Shown here one piece after another: positions 12,175-22,719 of a DNA stretch of 64,000 nucleotides. The stretch's first letter is position 1. Every line of letters starts with the position of its first letter. Position numbers and translations under genes: made by a program. The notes under the pieces were generated by a model. The model had not been told where the DNA came from. It was given only the letters and a program-made list of their open reading frames with translations, and did no database searches. The DNA is from Oidiodendron maius Zn (taxonomy: Eukaryota > Ascomycota > Leotiomycetes > Myxotrichaceae): contig KN832884.1 of NCBI GenBank assembly GCA_000827325.1, forward strand, positions 222,953 through 286,952, read 5' to 3'.

Positions 12175-13539
12175 TTACCTCTTAGAAGGTGCAGGAATCT
12201 CAAGAGCAGGAGCATGCTGCTCAGCAATATCCTTAGTGTCCGCTTGCCGAGCTTGCTGCGCAGAATCAGAGTGACCAACAATCTGTTCTCTCATCTCAAC
12301 CGCATCCCAGTCGCGAATTTCATCGGCGGCTTTCTGCTCTGCCAAATCGAGCCACTCCTCCCACTGCGGTGTACGAGGGGCCGCTCCACCACTTCGCACC
12401 CAGCCAATTTTCTTCGTCTCGCGGATGGCATACCACATTGTGCGGGTAAAGCTGGGTTTGCCCGAGAGCGTGCTGCCCTGTGTCTGATGCGCGTTCTTGG
12501 CGTCATCTGGTGTGATATCCTTCCACTCATAGTTCGAAAGGTCCCAGAACATGCCTTTGTCGATGAGGGACGCGGCCCAGTAGGCGCCATTGAGCACGAT
12601 GTAGGAGACACCGATGGCGGCCTGCATGGTGAAGTCGCAGTTTCCAAGTAACACGACCGATATCATGAGTAGGAATGTTCCGAGAGCTACGAGGAACCGG
12701 TATGCCTTTGTTTTCACGTAGTAATGGCATTCTTCTGTACCAGTATAGAGCTCCCGAGCAACGTCTTCATCGCATTTCACGAGGAGAAACGCACCTTCTC
12801 GCGTCCGGATCATAACATCCCCAGGAGGAACCTTTGAGCGTGATATTCTCTCCGTGAGTATAGGTGACCACCATGATGCATAACCCACGACGGATGAGGC
12901 GAAAGAAATGGTGCCCACGGCAGTGAGCGCAGTCCCATCACCGATCAGTGCAGCCCAGATAATAAGTCCGATGGTTAAAAGGAATGATGCAAAGGAAAGG
13001 ATGTTCAAAGGAGAGAACAAGTACGACGGAACGCGAACTCTGGGCTTGTCTGGATTTCTGCTGAAAGTTCTCTTAACTTGTTGCATCGTGGTTCTTCGGC
13101 GGGGTGGGGCCGGTTCGGGTCCATTTTCCACTGCCGCGATGTCGACGCTCGTGGTGGTAGATTTATCTTTGGGCTTTTCATCTTGAGGCGTTGTCGGGCC
13201 GTCGATATGGGCTTTGTGCTTTATTTCGAGGACCTTGAAGGAGAGGGGGGGTAGATCTTCGATTGGGTGTATGATATTTGGGAAGTAATTGAGCGTAGGA
13301 ACAAGGGTGCCGTTATGAACCCCAACTACGGCTGCATTGACTTGTGGCATGCGAGTTGGTCGAGTAGGTTTGAGTAGGGCCTGTGGTGCGGGTATAATTC
13401 GGGGTAGCATGCAGATCCATGACGAGGTTAAAACCTGGGAGTGTTCTTCCATAGAAGACTCTCCGATAACTGCGAGAAGGGAAACGATATCCAACCTCCA
13501 TCCTCTCTCGTCATCCTTTCCTATTGGAAACCAACCCAT
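12175..13539 (-). CDS. Four-TM membrane protein of unknown function
   Basis: A single frame of 454 aa, convergent with erg27. After a Pro-rich and basic stretch of about 180 residues come two hydrophobic hairpins: LNILSFASFLLTIGLIIWAA with TAVGTISFASSVVGYASWW, then YRFLVALGTFLLMISVVLLG with AAIGVSYIVLNGAYWAASL. Between the pairs lies a conserved-looking soluble loop with GDVMIRTREGAFLLVKCDE. The C-terminus is polar, with WEEWLDLAEQKAADEIRDW. I do not recognise the family; it resembles hypothetical membrane proteins common in Pezizomycotina. The first Met at 13539 is used; an in-frame Met at about 13350 (MPQVNAAVVG) is an alternative, and an unseen upstream exon cannot be excluded. Confidence 0.75.
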   Translation of the reverse strand: MGWFPIGKDDERGWRLDIVSLLAVIGESSMEEHSQVLTSSWICMLPRIIPAPQALLKPTRPTRMPQVNAAVVGVHNGTLVPTLNYFPNIIHPIEDLPPLSFKVLEIKHKAHIDGPTTPQDEKPKDKSTTTSVDIAAVENGPEPAPPRRRTTMQQVKRTFSRNPDKPRVRVPSYLFSPLNILSFASFLLTIGLIIWAALIGDGTALTAVGTISFASSVVGYASWWSPILTERISRSKVPPGDVMIRTREGAFLLVKCDEDVARELYTGTEECHYYVKTKAYRFLVALGTFLLMISVVLLGNCDFTMQAAIGVSYIVLNGAYWAASLIDKGMFWDLSNYEWKDITPDDAKNAHQTQGSTLSGKPSFTRTMWYAIRETKKIGWVRSGGAAPRTPQWEEWLDLAEQKAADEIRDWDAVEMREQIVGHSDSAQQARQADTKDIAEQHAPALEIPAPSKR

Positions 13540-15719
13540 CTTATTACTTAAAGTATCCGACCCGAAAATGAAGCCAGACTCTCGGGAGATATGCCTTCCT
13601 TTATGGGTTCTATAGGGCCAGAAACAAGTCGAGATTCAAGTGCGGACAGAGGGTAGGAGAGGTAAATGGTGCGGGGCGAGGGGAGGCTTCGATATAAGTG
13701 ATCACTGCACCTGTTAACGAGGCTGACCACACGGCAGAGGGCTGTATCCAACCTGTGAGGCAAAATTCATCGCCTGAGCGAACTGTTTATTCCCAGTGGT
13801 GAGATGTGGTTCTCATCTGTGCTTGGCAGGCTACAGAACCTAGAATATACATCAACTCCATGACCGAGGGGGAATTGCGAGTGTTTTATGAAGTGGTAAC
13901 CTCAGCTCCACCTAGGGATTCTTGGCGGACTGATCATTTCCGCGCTAAGTTTTCTCAGCCTCGCTTCGGGCCGCCCCTTTTCTGCCCAGCCTAAAGGGGC
14001 CAGACCAGCTTTGAAGAGTAGGCGGTTTATCTGCTTGTTGCTGTTCCCAGATTATTTCACACGCTTATAGGAAGAGAAGGGGCCGACGGCAGGTAACTAG
14101 TTTCTATGACCGCGTTGAGCACAGAATCATTCCTCCAACTGTGGTTAAAGAGGAGAACATCTACATGACACTCAAATGTGCACAGACTCTAGTACAGCTA
14201 AACGTTGATGCGCTAAGCAAAACTTAAGCAAACGGGAAATGGGTAAGTTAGTTAGCAGGGAATATCATGTAGTCTTTGAGGCTGAAGGAGTCCTGTCACG
14301 GCATATCAGTGTGGAAATCACGTGATAATAAACAGTCCCCATTCAGCCACCTGAGGGAGTTTCAGCCTGTTTCGCTACAAAATAGTATATATAGAGAGCC
14401 TACTTCAACCCTTAGATAGCTCTTCAATCGAGTCATTTAACAGAAAGGGGAGACCACCCCTTTTGATCGTTTTTCAACGTGACAAGTCCTTTGTCTCCCA
14501 GGCAAAACTCACCAAATCCTGGCCGATGACGAAGGACGTGGGTAATACAATATCCGCACATCGGCGTTTGAAATCAAAGGTAAACAAATTATACACAGTT
14601 ATTAACACATTCGAAACCGGCTTCAGTCTAAACTCTATGGTATGTGTTTTTAATTCGCCGAGATTTTCTTGCTAAATAATACAGATACAATTAGCAGCAC
14701 TATACTCATGCATTGCTTGCTTAGCATATGGCAAGTCATAGAGTTCACACAGGTAGCTGAGACAGATGCGGTATGGACTGGTCCCTGGTTTTGATCGGCA
14801 TTTCATACCGTCCGTAGTTCTAGAAGCTTCCACAGCAGTAAGGAAGAGAGAGTGCACTGGATTCCCAATCGAATTTCTTCTCTATTTTTTCATTATGCTT
14901 CTTCCTACACGATAGTTGATTCTTCTAGCTAGTACTATTTTTATGCTTAGCACGTCTTCGTTCTACTAATACAGCAAGACCGGCTTAGTCTGTCCGTTCG
15001 TTATACTTGTAACAAGCTATAGGCTTGGTCGCTACTCGTTTGCCTCATATAGCCTTCCTAATATATTATTTAGTTTCTATTGGCAAGTTGAAGTTAAAGG
15101 ACAGCCTTCCTTAAAGAGTGGTCTACTTATTATGTTTTAGTATAATTACTTTCAATATTTACTAGCAAACCTCCTAGCTTAACTTGGCTTATAATGCAAA
15201 CAGTTAAATTATAGACAGTGTAGCTCCTTCTAAAAAATATAAAGTAGGATTTAATTTTAGAACCAAAAAGCCTATAATTACCTAGTTAGCAAAGCCATGG
15301 ACCTTGAGCTAATCTATGATGATTAAACCATTGCCGACGATCTAAGACGAAAGTGGGCATTAAGAGGGGTATTGCCTAGCGGGTCGTGGACGATGTACTG
15401 TAGGTCGCTGGGCTAAAAAGTACAAGCAAGACAAAGCACAGGCACACGAAGAGTAGAAGGGGTCGTGAGGGAGTTGTTTACCATCGTATTATCATAATTT
15501 AGTCTATCGTAGGATTCAAAATCGACATCTGAATTATTATATGACTTCTGCAGTAGTTGTGACGGTCAGAAACTTCAAAATTGCTGCCTATCTGCTACGG
15601 TCGCTTGCAAACCTCTCAGGCACCAAGAGATTGGCAGCTTGCCGAGCACCATCAAACAACTTCAACTCCCATAACTACATCAGTTACCTCAGTCCTGACT
15701 CTTCCTCTAAACACTGAAC
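13540..15719. other. AT-rich gene-poor block, probably eroded repeat DNA
   Basis: No gene is supported. From about 14880 to 15300 the sequence is dense in TA dinucleotides and short stop-rich frames, the look of repeat-induced point mutation (RIP) or old transposon remains. A CACGTG box lies at 14319-14324. The last 150 bases are rich in C/A and T/C and look like the promoter and 5' leader of the HET-domain gene. Confidence 0.45.
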
Positions 15720-17042
15720 ATGGCAAATTTCGAGTATAAACCGATCAGCCTAGAAGGGTCTGCATTTCGCCTTCTCCGACTCCTCAAGGGCCACGCCAAC
15801 CCTATTCATTGTCAGCTTTTTGAGTCGAAGCTTCCCACATTCGAACACACCAGCGCCTCACTAGAATACACTAGTACCTCACTAGAACACAGCAGTGCCT
15901 TGCCAGAATATACCAGCGCCTCGCCAGAACGCTTGTGTGATTATGCGGCTTTATCTTACACATGGGGGGCAGAGAAAACACCATGTGATATAGTCATTAA
16001 TGAAAGCAATATACGAGTCACCAAAAACGTATATCTCGCACTTCGAGATATTTATCATCAGGGAAAAGACCTAGTCCTTTGGGTTGACGCCCTTTGTATT
16101 GATCAAAATAATAATGATGAGCGAGGACAACAAGTTCAGCAGATGGGATCTATTTATAATAAGGCCAAGCGAGTAATCATCTGGTTGGGTGAGGCTACTT
16201 ATGATACAGACTATATTATGGATCATATGAAGCAGCTAGAGGAGGGCCTTAAACATACCTCTAATAGCCAGGAAATTTCATGTATCTGGTCAAAGGTAAT
16301 ATGCAATTTAAGGCCTGACCAAAAGGACCTTCTAGTTGAAGGCTTACAGGTGCTCCTTCATAGAAGTTGGTTTAAGAGAGTCTGGATTATACAAGAAACT
16401 GGAAACGCACAAGCTGCTATTATTATTTGTGGTAGTAAATCTGTTTCAGCAAGCGTCTTTGCTTGTATGCCTGCTTTACTAGGGATTACCCTAGACCTAC
16501 ACTGCCAATCGATTATTGATATTATGCCAGGTCCTTCCCGGGATAGTTCCTGGTGGGCTAAAAAGCGAGATCTTTATACAATGCTATATAAATTCCGTAA
16601 TAGCGAAGCAACTAAACCTCAAGATAGGATTTTTGCTTTATTAGGTATATCTCTAGATATATATAGCACTAATACTCTAAAAGCAGACTATAGAAAGGAT
16701 ATTCAAGATGTTGTTTTTGATACTATTTCATTCTTGCTTAACTTCAATACATTAAATATCTATCGATTCTTTAACTGGAGAGTATTAGACTTGTTTAAAA
16801 ACTTGGATATACTTGCTAATGAAGTGCTTAAGTGTGCAATGAATACTAGCCACGAGTGGGCTATACAAGAGGGTCATGGGGCAGTAGTGAAGCTCCTGCT
16901 CGAGCAAGGGGCTGAGCTAGAGACTAAATCTAAGGATGGCCAGACGCCACTGTTATGGGCTTCAAGGAATGGGCATGAGGCGGTAGTGAAGCTGCTGCTT
17001 GAGAAAGGTGCTAAGCTTGAGACTACAGATGACTATAGCTAG
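15720..17042 (+). CDS. HET-domain protein with truncated ankyrin repeats
   Basis: Heterokaryon-incompatibility (HET) proteins act in fungal non-self recognition and programmed cell death. This frame encodes 440 aa without introns. The HET domain is clear: YAALSYTWG near residue 77, LWVDALCIDQNN near 120, then QQMGSIYNKAKRVIIWLGE, RSWFKRVWIIQE and KPQDRIFALLGIS. About 40 residues after the domain begin ankyrin repeats (GHGAVVKLLLEQGAELETKSKDG, shown in part, and the next copy). The array ends at a TAG where the next repeat should continue; the following bases still match the repeat except for C-to-T and G-to-A changes. An imperfect EHTSAS/EYTSAS pentad-like repeat lies at residues 41-70. Codon use is A/T-rich compared with the neighbours. 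The protein is probably a truncated allele or remnant. Confidence 0.85.
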   Translation: MANFEYKPISLEGSAFRLLRLLKGHANPIHCQLFESKLPTFEHTSASLEYTSTSLEHSSALPEYTSASPERLCDYAALSYTWGAEKTPCDIVINESNIRVTKNVYLALRDIYHQGKDLVLWVDALCIDQNNNDERGQQVQQMGSIYNKAKRVIIWLGEATYDTDYIMDHMKQLEEGLKHTSNSQEISCIWSKVICNLRPDQKDLLVEGLQVLLHRSWFKRVWIIQETGNAQAAIIICGSKSVSASVFACMPALLGITLDLHCQSIIDIMPGPSRDSSWWAKKRDLYTMLYKFRNSEATKPQDRIFALLGISLDIYSTNTLKADYRKDIQDVVFDTISFLLNFNTLNIYRFFNWRVLDLFKNLDILANEVLKCAMNTSHEWAIQEGHGAVVKLLLEQGAELETKSKDGQTPLLWASRNGHEAVVKLLLEKGAKLETTDDYS

Positions 17043-17097
17043 ATGCTACTATTATAGGCTTTAGGGACTATCTTAACGCTCTCTCAACGCCCGATGG

Positions 17098-17694
17098 ATG
17101 TTAGGTATCTATACTAACTGGTCACTGGTTGACAACCCAAACCACGGCAGTAGATACCTGACTAGCCTTTTCAACGACTTGCATCAGAACAATCATGTCG
17201 CTAATCTCCAAGCCCAACCAGTGGTATATAACAACTGCAGCGCTCAAGGCCACCGCGCTCGAGATTGTCCTCAACCAAAGACTCCTACCTGCAAACGATG
17301 CATAGAAAACGACGATCATAAGCGTGCCCGCGGACACATTGCTAGCGAATGCCCACACTATGAGCGTGCTCGCCTTGCTCGTCGCTACAGGGAGTGTAAT
17401 GAGACCGGACACATGCGAGCCCAATGCCCCAAGGTTACCTGCTCTCGATGCAAATCACAAGGACATCTTGCAACAGACTGCCCTACCCCTATAATCTGCA
17501 GCAAATGTCGCCAGCCTGGACACAGCCAAAAGGATTGCTCTGCTACAATCAACCGCCGCTTCTTCGCCCAAATGCGTCCCATTCCTGAAGGTCCCAGCTA
17601 TCTACAAGACGAACCAATCGAGCAATACAATCAGGACAATGTGAGGAAGGATGAAGAGCATGTTGAAGACATGGTGGAGGATGATAACTGGTAA
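17098..17694 (+). CDS. CCHC zinc-knuckle protein, partly degenerate
   Basis: A 198-aa frame resembling the nucleic-acid-binding HEXBP/CNBP/Gis2-type zinc-knuckle family. Two canonical CX2CX4HX4C knuckles are seen: CSRCKSQGHLATDC and CSKCRQPGHSQKDC. One knuckle is stretched (CKRCIENDDHKRARGHIASEC). Two others have Tyr where the first Cys should be (YNNCSAQGHRARDC and YRECNETGHMRAQC), each explained by a single TGY-to-TAY change. The tail is acidic and ends EDDNW. The N-terminal 40 residues match nothing recognised. It starts 55 bp after the stop of the HET gene in another frame. It may be a decaying partial copy of a larger zinc-knuckle gene; expression is uncertain. Confidence 0.6.
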   Translation: MLGIYTNWSLVDNPNHGSRYLTSLFNDLHQNNHVANLQAQPVVYNNCSAQGHRARDCPQPKTPTCKRCIENDDHKRARGHIASECPHYERARLARRYRECNETGHMRAQCPKVTCSRCKSQGHLATDCPTPIICSKCRQPGHSQKDCSATINRRFFAQMRPIPEGPSYLQDEPIEQYNQDNVRKDEEHVEDMVEDDNW

Positions 17695-18862
17695 AGGATT
17701 AGACGTTATTCTATAGCATACAGGGGAAAAAATTTTTCCGGCAACGGTTTTTTAGTACCTTGTTATGGCCATATTCATGGTGTTTTCGACTTCGACTCCG
17801 GAGTGTCGACTTAGGAGGAAGAGGGGATATTACGGCCTCAGACTCCCACATAGGCGAGGCCTCATGTATTTATCCTACTCCTCTACTTCTTAGCTACTTC
17901 TCTCCTCAAGAGAGCCGCAATCAACCACAAAGATCACTTAGTATCGAGTCCATCGAACAACTGAGCAAGATCGTTATAAAGTTAATAACTATATGATAAA
18001 TCTGTCTAGTAGGAAGAGTACTATCTCGTCTTAATATAGGTTAGGCTTTTCGAGTAATTGCTTACATAGAGTATCTAACATATAAGGTTAAAGGCCGTCT
18101 GCTAACGTTAGAAGGGATCTTGATAGAGCCATACTGTCGAATGTTTGGTTTCATTGCATAAACAGAACGGGCGCTGCATCTGGCAACTCCTGCTATATCG
18201 TGAGTTTTGCTCCGTAACATGTCGCTAAACAGCGAATGCTGTGACTGCGCAAGCTTTAGTGTCATTCTTCTCGATACTGAGTTCTCTTGAGTATGTTGCT
18301 TGCAGTAAAGTATCTGTCATTGTATAAAGATGTTGAAAAGGGGAACTGTCCTCTTGGGGAGCCGCAAGACAAATACCCGATGACAGCCGCTGTGCAAAGA
18401 AATTGAAGTACCTACTACAAGTACTTTAACTCTGTCTCTCACATGCAATGTGCTATCAGTCTAAAGCTACGGTGAAAAGATTTTACCGCAATAGAGGCAA
18501 GGGAGACTAGTCCTAATATAGTAAGTCACGGGACTAAATATTGACAGCTTGTATGGCTAAAATATTGCTAACCGTATCTGTACTATTTAGCGATAAGATT
18601 TCCGGCGAATTATATAAATTTATAGAGTGTAGACTAAATAGCACCCGTTACTAAGTCAAATTATTTCACACCCTAGCTCGGGTTCAGTTCCGAAAATATT
18701 CCACGTGATTGTAACATCACGTGATTGGGGTTATGTCATATTTTGTAATCGCTTTTAAATGCTGATTGAAACGACAGCCCTACATACATTGTGGCCCCAG
18801 CAGTGGCGGAGGAAGTATAAAATCTCGGGATTTTATTTTCTTTCTAATTTATCATCTTCTTA
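17695..18862. other. Intergenic, AT-rich right part with inverted elements
   Basis: No gene is supported. The sequence at 18500-18660 is AT-rich, with a small inverted pair tagtcc (18508-18513) and ggacta (18531-18536) and repeated gactaaata words, possibly a MITE remnant. The last 160 bases are the pirin promoter, with two CACGTGATT boxes described separately. Confidence 0.4.
18702..18726. promoter_or_regulatory. Paired CACGTGATT boxes upstream of pirin
   Basis: Two copies of CACGTGATT, 16 bp apart, sit about 140-160 bp before the pirin ATG. CACGTG is the palindromic E-box bound by bHLH factors such as Cbf1 in fungi (family knowledge). The shared 3' extension ATT and the helical-turn-scale spacing suggest a real site. 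The factor involved is inference. Confidence 0.5.
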
Positions 18863-20055
18863 ATGAGACTCCAAATCTTCATTTCCACGCTTGTAATTGC
18901 GCTTGTGTCCATCGTATTCCGGGATTCTCTTTTCTATTCACTGAAACGGGCAAGCGCTCTCCCTACGGCTATCAAGCCAGCCATTCGAAGCATTTTATTC
19001 CCCGCCTCAAAAGAAGCTTCTGTACCTTCAAAACAAGAAAATATGGGGGTACTCCGTGAGATTCGCAGATCGTTCCTCGCTATCGAACAGCTTGAAGGTG
19101 CCGGTGCCAGGATTCGACGTGCAATTGGCGGCCCGCAACTACGCAATTTCTCTCCATTTCTCATGCTCGACCATTTTGCTACAACGGATCTCGCAGGGTT
19201 TCCGGATCATCCACATAGAGGACAAGGCAAGTAGTTCTATTTAATGACGTTTTTGAGGATTACACTAACGCGGAATACAGAAACAATCACTTATTTGCTG
19301 AATGGTGAAGTCGACCATGAGGATTTCGTCGGCAACAAAGGCACCATCAAGACCGGTGGCCTTCAGTTTATGACAGCAGGCCGAGGCATAATGCATGCCG
19401 AAATGCCTCGCGCAAATGCTGACGGTAGCCCAAATATTGGCATCCAGCTCTGGGTTGACCTTCCAGAAAAATTAAAGACCTGCGAGCCAAGATATCGGGA
19501 TTTAGACCCATCTGAGATACCAGGTGTTGACATTGATGACAATAAAGTGCACATTAAAGTCATATCAGGCCAATCTCACGGAGTGGATAGCGTCAAAGAG
19601 TTAGCATACACTCCAGTATGGCTTTTGGACATCAAGATCCAGCCAGGCGGAAAGATCACTCAGGATTTACCCGCAGGCTGGAATGCCTTTGCCTACATGC
19701 TCAGTGGGAGCGCAACATTTAAGGACGAGGGCGAGAAGATGGTTGTACCGCAATATCACACAGTAGTATTCCAGAAAGATGGAGACAGCATTGCGGCAGA
19801 AGTTGACACTTCAGCGAAAGAAGATGGCCATTTCCGTAAGTAACCTATACTCAATTTTCTGATATACACTAACGCATTCCATCCCCAGTTCTTATCGCTG
19901 GTGAACCTCTGGATCAAACGGTCTTCCAATATGGACCCTTTGTAATGAGTACGCGGGAGGACGTACAACAAGCATTGGTAGATTTTAGATCATATTCTAA
20001 TGGATTTGAAAGGGCTAGAGGTTGGCAAAGTGAGATTGGGAAAGAAGCCTTATAA
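18863..20055 (+). CDS. Pirin family protein
   Basis: Cupin-fold, iron-binding pirin; family members act as transcriptional cofactors or quercetin 2,3-dioxygenases. Exons 18863-19226, 19281-19835 and 19889-20055 give 361 aa. Metal ligands are present: His116 and His118 in FPDHPHRGQET, His160 and Glu162 in GRGIMHAEMPR, with spacing as in human pirin. The C-terminal cupin (LPAGWNAFAYMLSG) is complete. The first intron is a GC-AG intron with a perfect CAAG|GCAAGT donor; the second is GT-AG with a CTAAC branch point. The first Met adds about 60 residues, beginning with a hydrophobic stretch (IFISTLVIALVSIVF) that could be a membrane anchor or organelle signal. A Met at 19043 (MGVLREIRRSF) would give the usual soluble length. 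Confidence 0.92.
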
Positions 20056-20852
20056 AATTATGTTAAAATAGTACACAATATCATTATAGAGACATAACTT
20101 ATCTGAACAAAAATCTATTGATAGATACCTGGATAAAAAAGCTTTTCGTATTCATTTTAGAACTCAGCAAAAGCTCTCTCTTCCGACCTCTTATAACAGA
20201 ATGCATGTCGCTCCTCGAGCTTGTCTGGTTGCATCATAGTGGAGCGATAATGACATGTACATTTCTCTCAAGTCTGGTCGCTTTCCTTAGTGCAATACAA
20301 GGCAGAGATTATCGTGGATTGAAAATCCAATTACGCCACAGTGAGTTCTGTAAACAGATCTAAGTTTCGTTCTACGATCCACCGCTTTTCCCAGCTGAGG
20401 ATCTTGCCAGCAATTGTATTAAAGCTGAATAGTTGCATCAGAACGCATCGGGAGCAAAGTGGCTCGCCGCAACCCCTACATTCGTCGTCTACTTTCAAGC
20501 GCTTCACAGCCTTGCTGTCTCCAATGTTCCCAAATTTCTAATGAGAGCGTATCTCAGACATGCATGGTGCTAGGAGAGATATGAAAACCATCGAATGCTT
20601 TCACACAAAATAAGACATTCCTACTCCTATTCTGCCTGATGAGAAAATAACTTAAGGAGAGATTATATTAAGGTATAAGTTGGGTGCCAGAGTTGGTGCC
20701 ATTTGGCTGCATCGCAGAACAGTCCTTTCGATGCTGGTTAGTTTACAGGTTGACACAAGGTATTGCCCACGGATGTAGGCGCGGTATACAGATATGTCTC
20801 ATATCCCGATCTGCCTTTGATTTAAAGTTCATAAATGACCTGGTATTGGTTT
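20056..20852. other. Convergent intergenic stretch
   Basis: This is the 3' flank of both pirin (plus) and the adenosine deaminase gene (minus). Only short frames without domains are present, and nothing else stands out. Confidence 0.5.
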
Positions 20853-22719
20853 TCAATCATTCAGCATCTGTCCATACTCATCCACTATCCATTGACAGAA
20901 GAAATCCCATCGTTGTGTCCACTTGGCTGTGATGTTTTCTCTTTCCTCTTTCGTTATACAACTATGTTCTATGCTCCATTTCGCCAATTGCTTCCAGCCT
21001 AGCAAACTCATAGATTCCGAACCAATCATAACTTGATAGAAGTCGTGGGATAAAGATGACCTGAATCTCATTAGCATCTCTGCTATATAGTCAAGATGAT
21101 TTTACCTACTTATAAAACGTCGCATTATCGCTGTTCACCGTACAGGGAACGTTGTTTGCCAGAAGTATGGGCAGATTATGCCCAGCAATAACTGGCGTAA
21201 GACCCAATACCTCATTTGAGATAGGACATGACTCGATTGCAATATTCTTTTCTTTAAAGATCTCCATAAGTAAAGGATGGCTAGCAAGCGCATAGCCATG
21301 TCCGATACGTTTAGCGTCAAGGAGGATAGCGTCGAAGAGATTCCCGTCTATCTTGCCGCCAACGTCGAGTGTTTCTCCGCAATGGAACAGGAATGGGATA
21401 TCTAAATTCTTGTCCTTGCATTTTCGACGAAATTCGAGAAATTCAGGCACAAAATGACGTAGCTCGTTACCCATCTCCTCAGGTCCGGCGAGGTCAAATC
21501 CTAGGAAGTGTGTTAGTCTGTGCAATAATTATAGGGGCTGGTTATCATACCACAGAGTAAATCTGGGTATTTCAACTTCAGATCTATACACTCGTCTAAA
21601 GCCACGCTAATCTTCTCTCTACTAAAAGACCGTGGCGTGCAATATATTACCTTCAATCCTCCAAAATATTCGTTTCTTTGTTTCAGTTTCTCTATTGTTA
21701 TCTTCATTTCCTCATTAATAATTCTCATTATTCCTTCATTATCAATAGATCCAAATCCGTCATCAGTCTTGAGATGATTAGTAGTCATGAAATTTGGTCG
21801 TATCTCAGCGTATTGTATGTTGTCTTTAACGAAATCTTCGATACAGGCACGGGTATAGTTCCGAAATGCAGATTCGTACGCAAATAACCCTTTCATCATT
21901 TGTGTACGGTGATTGAATTTCTCCCATATCCTATATGCAACTTTAGCTTTAGAACGCTGTGTAGCGCTATATATCTTACCCTCTACTAGTTTGGCATGTA
22001 TTATGAGCTTCTTCTTCCGATATTTGTAGCTTAGTGGTAAGCCATGATTCTGCTCTCTCTGTCTTAGACAAGGCCTGGTTTTTCTCCTCGACGAGCTTGA
22101 ACTCGTTCTGGAATTGCTTATATGGCATCCAGGTATTTGAGACATAGTCTTCGTGGAAGACATTTCCAAGTGGTACATACTTTTCACCTCCTTGGCGATC
22201 TTGAATATGTGTAGCCTCGTGAGGAGTTAATACCATGAAAGATATGCGTGAGCACTCCATATTAGCCTGCGTCGTTAACGGAAGTGTGCTCCGGATGTAC
22301 ATGGCGTCAATATCTCTAGCTTGTTGAATTAAGAAATCTGCAGGGAGGCAGGAATTGAAATGAACGTGTAGATGAGCCCCCTTTGGCATCTCCCTCGCAA
22401 CTTTCATTAGCAAGCTTCCATTGATAAGATCGACGCTGCCCAAAAAGTGTTGTCCTGTGCAGCGTTTGCCGGTGGAATGTCCTTGCGCATCGAAATGCGA
22501 TCCATAAGTATTGTTCTGATCATATAATTTGATTTTTCGCACCAGCTCGGTTGCCTGCCTCTCGATATCTGACGATGTTGCGATGGCTTCAGCATCAAAA
22601 GCGCGGCTCCTTTCTGCCGCCTGAAGCTCTCTTCGAGCCTTATCATAAGCATCCACAGACTCATATTCCTCGCCACGGACTACATTTCTCCAGCTCTCTT
22701 CCACTAGCTGAGGCATCAT
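20853..22719 (-). CDS. ADGF/CECR1-type adenosine deaminase
   Basis: Deaminates adenosine to inosine in purine salvage (family knowledge). Exons 22719-21980, 21930-21551, 21500-21110 and 21060-20853 give 572 aa; introns are 49-50 nt. The ADGF N-terminal region leads into the zinc site MPKGAHLHVHFN (His118, His120). Then follow HCGET (His413, Glu416), RIGHGYAL (His441), SCPISNEVLGL and NSDNATF (Asp498). Family marks include the tract IQYAEIRPNF and the C-terminal SHDFYQVM. No signal peptide is visible, so it is probably intracellular, unlike secreted animal ADA2. The residue after the HxH motif is Phe-Asn where classic ADA has Leu-Asp. This may be a feature of the fungal branch rather than loss of function. 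Confidence 0.9.

Noticed and set aside
18500-18660. MITE-like element
   Set aside because: Only a 6-bp inverted pair and repeated words were found; terminal repeats and target-site duplication are too weak to annotate it as an element.
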